Assembly (NCBI GenBank): GCA_002712285.1
Contig: PATC01000030.1
Coordinates: 1-42,419 of the forward strand
Direction: 5' to 3'
Origin: Methanobacteriota archaeon
Lineage (GTDB): Archaea > Thermoplasmatota > Poseidoniia > Poseidoniales > Thalassarchaeaceae
DNA length: 42,419 nucleotides
This document shows positions 7,490-14,741 of the stretch, in pieces (the first letter of the stretch is position 1; each line of letters begins with the position of its first letter). Under the pieces are notes generated by a model that was not told the DNA's origin, made no database searches, and saw only the letters and a program-made list of their open reading frames with translations. The translations under genes were made by a program, and so were the position numbers.

Positions 7490-8365
7490 ATGATTGAATC
7501 AGTAGTACTGTGGCTTTTCCTCGCTGTTATTCTTGTTATCGTAGCATTCACACTTCGTAAAGAACGTGAAGAAGTCCCCCGCAAGGAAATTCTGCGCGCA
7601 GTGCAGACCACTACATCAGGAGGTAATGGAATGGGACTTCTTGAGAGGTCTTTCCTTTGGGCATTCTCATGGATGGATACGCGCTTCCGAGTTCAAGACT
7701 ATTGGGCAATGTCTCGCGATGCATACTACAGTATGCACCGTCAGATGCCTCTAACTCATGCTGAGAAATACAAACTACGCATCATCTGGTATTGGTACCC
7801 TCTCTACTGTCTTGGAGGGATTTCATTCCTCGCGTTCATCATTCTCGTAATCACTGGAACTATTCTCGGGATCTACTACGTCCCAGGAGGCATGGGTGAC
7901 CCGACACCGGCATATGCGAGTATGGAGTTCATCATGACCCAACTACCGTTTGGATACATCATCAGATCAATCCATCATTGGACTACACATTTCATGGTAG
8001 CGGCAGTATTCCTCCATATGTGCCGTGTCTACTTCACTGGAGCCTACCGTAACCCACGCGAACTAAACTGGCTCATCGGCGTTGCTCTGATGTTCTTCAC
8101 AATCTTCTTCGGATATTCCGGATATCTTCTTCCTTGGGATGCACTTGCCTTCGGAGCAGCTACCATCGGAATCAACATGGCAAATGCGACACCTTTGATC
8201 GGCCCTTGGGTCGCAACAGCAATGTTTGGCGGCAGCACTCTAACTTATCAGGCGGTGACCAGAATGTACTTCATCCACGTGTTTATCCTACCGGTTCTAG
8301 TAACTACCCTAATCATCGTCCACCTGTTTATCGTATGGGTACAAGGGGTTGCGGAGCCGCACTGA
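7490..8365 (+). CDS. Cytochrome b, b6-type N-terminal subunit
   Basis: The 291 residues have an N-terminal extension of about 95 residues (one extra helix, then a soluble stretch) before a four-helix cytochrome b6 core. Heme ligands are H162/H176 on one helix (R-S-I-H ... L-H-M-C-R-V-Y) and H263/H278 on the other. The 15-residue step between H263 and H278 is the b6f, not the bc1, pattern. Y-C107-L-G-G-I aligns with Y-C35-L-G-G-I of chloroplast b6, the cysteine that binds heme ci covalently. The split into b6 plus subunit IV (next gene, 14 bases on) also follows the b6f layout. The protein should oxidise quinol together with the Rieske protein. Confidence 0.92.
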   Translation: MIESVVLWLFLAVILVIVAFTLRKEREEVPRKEILRAVQTTTSGGNGMGLLERSFLWAFSWMDTRFRVQDYWAMSRDAYYSMHRQMPLTHAEKYKLRIIWYWYPLYCLGGISFLAFIILVITGTILGIYYVPGGMGDPTPAYASMEFIMTQLPFGYIIRSIHHWTTHFMVAAVFLHMCRVYFTGAYRNPRELNWLIGVALMFFTIFFGYSGYLLPWDALAFGAATIGINMANATPLIGPWVATAMFGGSTLTYQAVTRMYFIHVFILPVLVTTLIIVHLFIVWVQGVAEPH

Positions 8366-8379
8366 TAGGAGTTTGAAGC

Positions 8380-11205
8380 ATGGGAATTATCGAACGTCTC
8401 GGCCGGGTTGCAGACACTTATGTCAGCGAACGCGATCAACTCATAGAGGCAGAACAGGAGCGTAGACGTGTATTTACTGGTCATGCATTCTGGCCTCAAG
8501 AAGTACTCAGAGATACAATCATTGCAATGTCTATCCTGATGGTTCTCTGCTTCTACGCATGGTTAATCCCTCCACCACTCCACAATGCTGCAGATCCCTT
8601 TGCTCAAGCTGGATTCGTATTTCCTGATTGGTATGTACTGTTCTCATATGGATACCTCCGACTTGGAGAATATCTCCCTCAATTCGATATCCCTCTCCCT
8701 GAAGCAATTGGGAACTTCTTCGGAACTCCAATTATTTCATGGAATGCAGGCTGGTGGGGCGCTGCAATCACAGGCATCCCAGTAATGATACTCGCATTAC
8801 CCCCATTCATTCCCGGTAGAGAGAAGCGGGGTGTAGAAGACCCATGGTTTGCTACTGCTGGAATGGTGTATTTGGCTCACGTGTGGTTCATCTCTGTATA
8901 TTCAATCAATATCTTCCTTGAACTCTATGGAAAGAATCGAACTGATTTTTGCCAAATGAATTCTCATGCAGGACTATCTTGTGGAACAAGATCACCATGG
9001 ATTGCGGAGGTGTTCAACAGCATACCCTGGGTCCTCACCGGAGTGTTCATTTTCGCCGTTGTCTACTTCGGCATCCGTTGGTTCATGGTACAAACACAAG
9101 GTGCTAGGATTACTCCAAACAGTAATCGAAACGTTGCCTTTGGATCACTCCTCGTCGCCATACTACTCTGTTCAGTCACTTGGCCGGTCTACGATAATGG
9201 ATTTTGGGACATGGGTGGATTCGGCGCTATGCAAGACGTTGAGGAACTTGAAACGCTACGAAGCCAGCCGAGCGACACACTCGTAGATCTTCGAGAAAGT
9301 GAATATGCAGACCATATGCTTGGAATGTGTCTAACTTACAGTTCATCGTCCGATTCTAAAGCATGGGATGACGACCACTTTGCGGATGGATCGTGGGCCT
9401 ACAGCGACTTCTGTGTAATGCCTGCAAGAGAGTTCTCTAATTGGGGCATTTACCAACCCACACAGGAGTATGTTATTGACTTCAATGGAGCGAATAATCA
9501 CGTCGATACTGAAAGCGGTAGAAATGGCCTGTTTTCCGCATCCGAATACCCTGGTTCAATTGATGGCTCACCTGTCCTCTTCACATATTCAGGCACAATG
9601 AATGTGCCCAATCTTGGCGTAGATACCCTTCAAGTGGATGTAGGTTGTAATGTCCGAACAACAATCCGCAATGTAGGCGAGCACACCATCTCACTAATTG
9701 TCAAAGACATAGCAGGTGCAATAATCATCGAAATGGATTCCTGCACTGCTCAAACACTGAAACTCGCCTCTGGTGCCGACTACATGCTTGACTACAGCAT
9801 CGAAACAATCGGACTCAATGACAGTGGGAATGTAATCACAGATGTGTCTATCCAAGCTTTCCAACCTCTAGTCCTCGATGCTGATGGACTCGCAGTCAAC
9901 CTCTCCGACTCTACAGCACTCAACCTATTGACAGGTAGTTCGATTTACAGTGCGTCCAGCCTGACAGATCACACGCTTGAGAACCCGACATATCTCAAGA
10001 ATCCAAAGAGTCTTGATGCGAAACTTACCTATTCTCTAGTCATCCCATGCCTTGGTGTCGGTGCTCTTGTCTTCTTCTTGATGCGCAGCATGGCCCGTGG
10101 ATACGAATATGAGATGAACAAATGCTACGGATGCGATTTGTGTGATGATGCCTGTCCTGTCCGTCTATTCAATGCCGGTGACAAGTTGAACATCATCTAC
10201 AACTCATGGAATAACGAAGATGACGGCGTACCGTTGTACTCTTGTTTGACCTGTACTGCGTGCACCAATGCGTGTCCACAGCTCGTTGACTACGACTCCT
10301 ACATCGATATTCGCCGAAACCTCATCGTGGGCGGACCACCAGCAGCAGAAATCCCCCACACTATCCTTCAGGCTGTCATTAGAGCAGAAGCAGAGGAAGA
10401 TGCAAGCGACCAATTCGTTGCAGTTGATGATTACCCAATAGACTCCACAGTTGGCTACTACCCTGGCTGTGTTGACTACATTGACCAAGAGATGATTTTC
10501 AGCCATGTAAATGAAGGTACAATGGATCTTGGTCAGACCACAGACGCCGCTTTCACTCTCTTTGAAGATGCAGGCATGGATGTGGCTTACCTAGGACGTG
10601 ATTTCTTGAAGTGTTGTGGCCATGACCAGAAATGGCAAGGCATGACCGAAGTGTTTGAGAAACTCAAGGCATACAATCAGAAGAAACTCGGTGAAAGTGG
10701 TATTGAGACACTTGTGACATCTTGTGCAGAGTGTTTCCGTACCTTCGCCATGGATTACGAACTTGATGACCTCAAGGTCATGCATACTACAGAGTATCTT
10801 ATTGAGTCAGGCTATCAATTCGAAGCCGCTGTTCCAGAAGGTACGACTGTTACCTACCACGACCCATGTCGACTTGGTCGCCAAATGAATCTCTATGATG
10901 AACCTCGAGAACTCGTTCAGCGCATCGAAGGTGTGGACCTTGTTGAGATGGAACATCACGGAGAAGATGCTCTCTGCTGTGGTGTTTCCTCAATGATGTC
11001 ATGTAATGAGAATTCACGTGCACTCCGGATTGAGCGTTTCGAAGAAGTTCGCGATACTGGTGCAGAGATTATGCTCACAACCTGTCCCAAATGTGTGTCT
11101 CACTTTGAATGTCTGAAGTTCGAAGGAGATCCAAGACATGACTTTGAGATCCTCGATGTGGTGTCCTTCCTCGCACGCCAGATAGAAGCAAAGAAACAGG
11201 CCTAA
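8380..11205 (+). CDS. Fusion: cytochrome b subunit IV + ectodomain + HdrD/GlpC-like Fe-S module
   Basis: One 941-residue frame. Residues 1-180 are subunit IV-like with P82-D-W-Y85 at the place of the Qo P-E-W-Y motif. Two further helices (about 213-236 and 250-268) and an extracytoplasmic beta-rich stretch (about 270-555) follow, then a helix at about 558-577. Next come two [4Fe-4S] motifs, C582-x2-C585-x2-C588-x3-C592-P and C622-x2-C625-x2-C628-x3-C632-P. Two CCG domains end the protein, with C745-C746-G, C782-x2-C785, C830, C866-C867-G and C902-x2-C905. This order (2[4Fe-4S] then two CCG) is that of HdrD, GlpC and related oxidoreductases. Six predicted helices put the Fe-S part in the cytoplasm. 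Function is inferred: electron exchange between a cytoplasmic partner and the b-heme/quinone core. Confidence 0.9.
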   Translation: MGIIERLGRVADTYVSERDQLIEAEQERRRVFTGHAFWPQEVLRDTIIAMSILMVLCFYAWLIPPPLHNAADPFAQAGFVFPDWYVLFSYGYLRLGEYLPQFDIPLPEAIGNFFGTPIISWNAGWWGAAITGIPVMILALPPFIPGREKRGVEDPWFATAGMVYLAHVWFISVYSINIFLELYGKNRTDFCQMNSHAGLSCGTRSPWIAEVFNSIPWVLTGVFIFAVVYFGIRWFMVQTQGARITPNSNRNVAFGSLLVAILLCSVTWPVYDNGFWDMGGFGAMQDVEELETLRSQPSDTLVDLRESEYADHMLGMCLTYSSSSDSKAWDDDHFADGSWAYSDFCVMPAREFSNWGIYQPTQEYVIDFNGANNHVDTESGRNGLFSASEYPGSIDGSPVLFTYSGTMNVPNLGVDTLQVDVGCNVRTTIRNVGEHTISLIVKDIAGAIIIEMDSCTAQTLKLASGADYMLDYSIETIGLNDSGNVITDVSIQAFQPLVLDADGLAVNLSDSTALNLLTGSSIYSASSLTDHTLENPTYLKNPKSLDAKLTYSLVIPCLGVGALVFFLMRSMARGYEYEMNKCYGCDLCDDACPVRLFNAGDKLNIIYNSWNNEDDGVPLYSCLTCTACTNACPQLVDYDSYIDIRRNLIVGGPPAAEIPHTILQAVIRAEAEEDASDQFVAVDDYPIDSTVGYYPGCVDYIDQEMIFSHVNEGTMDLGQTTDAAFTLFEDAGMDVAYLGRDFLKCCGHDQKWQGMTEVFEKLKAYNQKKLGESGIETLVTSCAECFRTFAMDYELDDLKVMHTTEYLIESGYQFEAAVPEGTTVTYHDPCRLGRQMNLYDEPRELVQRIEGVDLVEMEHHGEDALCCGVSSMMSCNENSRALRIERFEEVRDTGAEIMLTTCPKCVSHFECLKFEGDPRHDFEILDVVSFLARQIEAKKQA

Positions 11206-11208
11206 TAC

Positions 11209-11493
11209 TCAGAATAGGGCCACTATTAGCGACCATAACGAGAGTATCGCAGTGATACCTACCCCCCACCATGTCCATTGAGCCGCCCGTTTGTGCCCAT
11301 AAGCAAGAACTGTCAACCAAAGGTAGAATCCAATCTGTGCTTGGCAAACAAAGGCCAACCAACCTACACTGAATCGCAGTTGGGTGACCAGCAATAACCA
11401 GAGAAGTGGGCCTAATGTAAGCATTAGAATCGAGAGGAAATCGTTCTGCCAACTCTCCGGTTCTACTGGAACATTGGACTCTGAAACCTCCAT
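11209..11493 (-). CDS. Small membrane protein
   Basis: The preferred start is the ATG at 11493, giving 94 residues (a TTG at 11508 is possible). Three hydrophobic segments are visible: L-S-I-L-M-L-T-L-G-P-L-L-W-L-L-L, W-L-A-F-V-C-Q-A-Q-I-G-F-Y-L-W-L and W-W-G-V-G-I-T-A-I-L-S-L-W-S-L-I. No family was recognised. It sits between the fusion gene and the ferredoxin but on the opposite strand, ending 3 bases from the fusion gene's stop. TAATATTT about 20 bases upstream of the ATG could be a TATA box for a leaderless transcript. Confidence 0.6.
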   Translation of the reverse strand: MEVSESNVPVEPESWQNDFLSILMLTLGPLLWLLLVTQLRFSVGWLAFVCQAQIGFYLWLTVLAYGHKRAAQWTWWGVGITAILSLWSLIVALF

Positions 11494-11576
11494 GATTAGG
11501 GCAATCAAATATTACAAATGAAACCATCCAAGTATGCCAAGCCTTGAGAAGAGGGGGGCATGTCCCAAATACATAC

Positions 11577-11909
11577 ATGGCGAGTCGAGACGAGGTAGCC
11601 TTGCGGAGAACGGATGTTCAGCGCCGCATCCGCATCGCCTTGAACGCAGCCAAGGCAGAGGAACGCGCCAGTGTCAAAGGTGGGGAAACAACCGTCGCAT
11701 TCGTAAAAGAAGAGCAATGTATTGGTTGCGACCAATGCACAATCGTCTGTGACGACGACGCAATCGAACTCTACGATAAACCACTAGCGAGTCCTCTGAT
11801 GCAAGTCGATATCAATCGTAAAGCGAAGATTCTGCGTGACCCATGTACTGGTTGCCGACTCTGTGTCTTTGCCTGCCCAACAGACGCGATTATCATGATT
11901 GACCGATGA
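11577..11909 (+). CDS. 2[4Fe-4S] ferredoxin
   Basis: The ATG at 11577 gives 110 residues. The N-terminal 45 residues are helical and charged, then two clusters follow: C-I-G-C-D-Q-C-T-I-V-C and C-T-G-C-R-L-C-V-F-A-C-P. The first lacks the usual proline after the last cysteine (it is followed by Asp-Asp-Asp), which may tune its potential. Such ferredoxins carry low-potential electrons in the cytoplasm. It lies downstream of the cytochrome b/HdrD fusion on the same strand, so it is a reasonable candidate partner for the Fe-S module. The link is positional only. Confidence 0.88.
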   Translation: MASRDEVALRRTDVQRRIRIALNAAKAEERASVKGGETTVAFVKEEQCIGCDQCTIVCDDDAIELYDKPLASPLMQVDINRKAKILRDPCTGCRLCVFACPTDAIIMIDR

Positions 11910-11915
11910 TGTCGA

Positions 11916-13151
11916 CTACAGCATCGCGCGCAGATAAATCGACTCAAATCGTTCTGCATCAATGGCATACGTGAATGATTCGAGAACACGCTTTCTCCCC
12001 GCCTCACCTTTCAGAACAAGAGCATCCGGATTGGATAGTTCAAGAATAATAGATTCAGCCATCGAATCTACATCTCCCATCTTGAAAAGGGAACCGACTG
12101 TATTGTCAACCATCTCGGGTAATGGTCCATGATTCACAGTAACGACTGGAGTCCCCGAAGACATCGCTTCTAACGGAATAAGTCCTTGACCTTCGTAGTA
12201 TGAAGGATATACGACAAGATTCGCCGACCTAAAGAGCATAGCAAGATCTTCGAAAGGCATTCCCGACTCAATGATCACTGAAGAACCGATAGATAGGCGA
12301 GATGCTTGCCGAAGGAGTCGCTTTCGCAGATGACCACGACCTACAATTACGAGAGTCGTGTTGGAATCAGTAGCATGTACCTTAGCGAAGGCCTTCAATA
12401 ACGAACCATATCCCTTGCGAGCAGCTAAACGCCCTACAGCAAGAATAAGATTGGAAGACTCATCAACTCCATACTTTTGGCGAATGGATACCTTCTCTTC
12501 GATTGATTGTACATCATTCAGATCAATTGGTACGAACATCTCTGTATCAACACCCCAATGCACTACCTCGCAATCCCAATCCTCTGGAGGCCTATATCTC
12601 ATCACGAAATCCTCTTTTGTAGCCCTGGAATTTGCTACACATATTTTGGAACCTTGGATGGCAGCCTTCTCAAATCGAGCATAATGGCCTGCAGTAAGTA
12701 AGATTGCGAGATCATTGGGATTAGCCCAAACTGCAGCTTCACGCTGCCGACGAGCGGTCAAAAGTCCATCACGCTCTCCAAGCCATGAACCATGAAGTGA
12801 GGAGATAACCGGGGCAACTTTAGAGGTACAAGCCTGAAACTGTCGTGAGTTCCAAGAAATCATAGGACAATGGAGATGAACAACATCTACTGGATCCTCT
12901 GAATGTAAACGAATGAGATCTGCCAACGCATACTTACCGTAAGAGCGGGTGAAAGCCATCGGTATTTTTGCCCATCTTACAGTACGTATCTTGACACCAT
13001 CCTGCACTGGAGGAGAGCCTCCTCCACCATCTCGAGTAATCACTGTAACTCGATGGCCGCGTGCGACCAGAGCAGCAGATAGATGGAAGACTGTCGAGCC
13101 CATACCACCCCATCGCGGTGGATATTCACCACTGAGCATGGCGATGTGCAT
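11916..13151 (-). CDS. Glycosyltransferase, family 4 (GT-B fold)
   Basis: The 411 residues have the GT4 layout. The N-terminal acceptor half begins M-H-I-A-M-L-S-G-E-Y-P-P-R-W-G-G-M-G, with the glycine-rich loop typical of these enzymes. The C-terminal half contains V-G-R-L-A-A-R-K-G-Y (start of the nucleotide-sugar domain), I-V-G-R-G-H-L, and Y-Y-E-G-Q-G-L-I-P-L-E-A-M-S-S-G-T-P-V, the E-x7-E signature that binds the sugar nucleotide. It retains the anomeric configuration. The sugar and acceptor cannot be told from sequence; lipid or surface glycan assembly is likely. It is cytoplasmic or membrane-peripheral and convergent with the ferredoxin. Confidence 0.9.
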   Translation of the reverse strand: MHIAMLSGEYPPRWGGMGSTVFHLSAALVARGHRVTVITRDGGGGSPPVQDGVKIRTVRWAKIPMAFTRSYGKYALADLIRLHSEDPVDVVHLHCPMISWNSRQFQACTSKVAPVISSLHGSWLGERDGLLTARRQREAAVWANPNDLAILLTAGHYARFEKAAIQGSKICVANSRATKEDFVMRYRPPEDWDCEVVHWGVDTEMFVPIDLNDVQSIEEKVSIRQKYGVDESSNLILAVGRLAARKGYGSLLKAFAKVHATDSNTTLVIVGRGHLRKRLLRQASRLSIGSSVIIESGMPFEDLAMLFRSANLVVYPSYYEGQGLIPLEAMSSGTPVVTVNHGPLPEMVDNTVGSLFKMGDVDSMAESIILELSNPDALVLKGEAGRKRVLESFTYAIDAERFESIYLRAML

Positions 13152-13260
13152 ACTGACGCCTCATTCTACTTCCACACGCCCTCTGGCTTGAAACAATCGT
13201 TCGTCAAGAGCCATAGGACCATGACATAGTGTTGAATATGGTCTGCCATCTCGGATACTC

Positions 13261-13551
13261 ATGCCAGAGGAGCCCGAAGAGCCAATCCGGTTCGGAGCCG
13301 AATTTGGACCTTACAGATCTAGTCGCTCAAGTGGCGTTTCTCTTTCCACATTCAAGACTCTTGTCTGGACATCAAATGTGGGTGGACTAATCCTGATGGT
13401 AATAGGATTAGAACTGTTAATCGTAACTCATGCATACACTTGGGCGATGATTTGTTTCATCGCAGGTGTCGCAATCGCACTCTTCCCTTCAAACTATGAG
13501 ATTGTAGGTATGGAACCCGAAGAAGCTCAATCAGAATCGGATTCGGAATGA
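13261..13551 (+). CDS. Small membrane protein with two helices
   Basis: The 96 residues have a Glu/Pro-rich N-terminus, two hydrophobic helices (G-G-L-I-L-M-V-I-G-L-E-L-L-I-V and A-M-I-C-F-I-A-G-V-A-I-A-L-F) and an acidic Ser/Glu-rich tail. Both termini are probably cytoplasmic. The family is unknown. It is divergent from the glycosyltransferase across about 110 bases and overlaps the 3' end of the convergent glutamate-cysteine ligase by 25 bases. No ribosome site precedes the ATG. Confidence 0.6.
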   Translation: MPEEPEEPIRFGAEFGPYRSSRSSGVSLSTFKTLVWTSNVGGLILMVIGLELLIVTHAYTWAMICFIAGVAIALFPSNYEIVGMEPEEAQSESDSE

Positions 13552-14741
13552 TTTGCCGCTTCTAGTGTCATCGCAATCATCGAAATCTCCGCGAGAGTGC
13601 GATGTAGAAATCGTCGACTGAGTATTTTCTGAGATGACTCTTCATCCAATTCTGAATCTAGAATGAATGAGGTAGAAGGAGTGTTCAAATTATCTAGAGG
13701 ACCATGCTTTCGATTCATCCGATGAAACCAAGAAAGAACGAGACCGTTTACCCCATAACCAACTGGTTCGATTACAGCTCCATCACTAAGCAAGTGAGTA
13801 GGAACAGCTTCTTGAAGAAGGAAATCCTCTGCTTGCACTCCTCCACGACCATATGTTAAACGGTTCATCTTCCGCTTTGAAAGATTGAGAATTTCCTCAG
13901 CGGCGTCAATTCGAAGAATACCCAGACCATATGTACCCCTATCATTCTTCATGAATAGTGACGGATTTGCATCAATCCCGTGTTCATCATACTTCCCTGA
14001 GATAAATTCCAAACCAAGTTCAATCTCTGCTGCAAGTCGCTCCCTACATTCCAGATCCTCAAGACAACGGCCACGACTAACGAACCCCCAAGGCCCGATT
14101 AACCATGGATCTATACCTAGCATCTCTGCCAATTGATGTACCAGATCTTTGACATGCTCAAAATGCTCACACTTACTTCTGTTGTACCAACCCATCGAAG
14201 GGACAGGGTGTATCGGAACGCTATCAATATGAAGTGGCCCAGTAGTCAAATCAGAATTGAGCAGGATAATATCGATTGGAGAACTATCTACTAGGACACA
14301 ATCTTCCTCGACATCCACTTGACTCAGTTTCAGAATACCCCCTTGAACCTCAACGTCCATCGGTGGTAGTTCATCCGTACCGACAAGGACTGTGATTCCA
14401 TCTGATCTGAGTAGATTGCTGAGAACGAATACATTCTCAAGATAAGCATCGTTCCTCGTGTGTGCCTCTGGCCAAAGTAAAATCCGCCCCCCATTAGGAA
14501 GTACCGAATGTAGATAATCAGAAAATCCAGAAGCCAGAACAGGGTAATCTTGAGTATCAATATTGTTGAATCCTGCTGGGAAAGCATTGGCATCTACTAC
14601 TGATGCTTTCCAACCAGCATCGCGAATATCGAAGGAACCGTAGAATGGTAAGGAGGCTTTCTTCCGGAGTTCAAACAACCATGTTTTGATTTCATCACGG
14701 CGATGCTCAAAGTGATACATTGCATCATCGAACCCACTCAA
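13527..14741 (-). CDS. gshA: Glutamate-cysteine ligase, Acidithiobacillus type (TIGR02049-like)
   Basis: The 404 residues match, by eye, the proteobacterial glutamate-cysteine ligase family first defined in Thiobacillus ferrooxidans. Evidence is P-F-Y-G-S-F-D-I-R-D-A-G at 32-43, the D50-x-N52 with F-P-A-G-F-N-N at 54-60, and later R-G-T-Y-G-L-G-I and L-L-Q-E-A-V-P-T. The family forms gamma-glutamylcysteine from glutamate, cysteine and ATP. This is an unusual gene for an archaeon, so another amide-forming ligase role is possible. It starts at TTG 14741, inside the stop region of the asparagine synthase (TTGA overlap), behind GGAGGTG. The pair is translationally coupled. Confidence 0.72.
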   Translation of the reverse strand: MSGFDDAMYHFEHRRDEIKTWLFELRKKASLPFYGSFDIRDAGWKASVVDANAFPAGFNNIDTQDYPVLASGFSDYLHSVLPNGGRILLWPEAHTRNDAYLENVFVLSNLLRSDGITVLVGTDELPPMDVEVQGGILKLSQVDVEEDCVLVDSSPIDIILLNSDLTTGPLHIDSVPIHPVPSMGWYNRSKCEHFEHVKDLVHQLAEMLGIDPWLIGPWGFVSRGRCLEDLECRERLAAEIELGLEFISGKYDEHGIDANPSLFMKNDRGTYGLGILRIDAAEEILNLSKRKMNRLTYGRGGVQAEDFLLQEAVPTHLLSDGAVIEPVGYGVNGLVLSWFHRMNRKHGPLDNLNTPSTSFILDSELDEESSQKILSRRFLHRTLAEISMIAMTLEAANHSESDSD

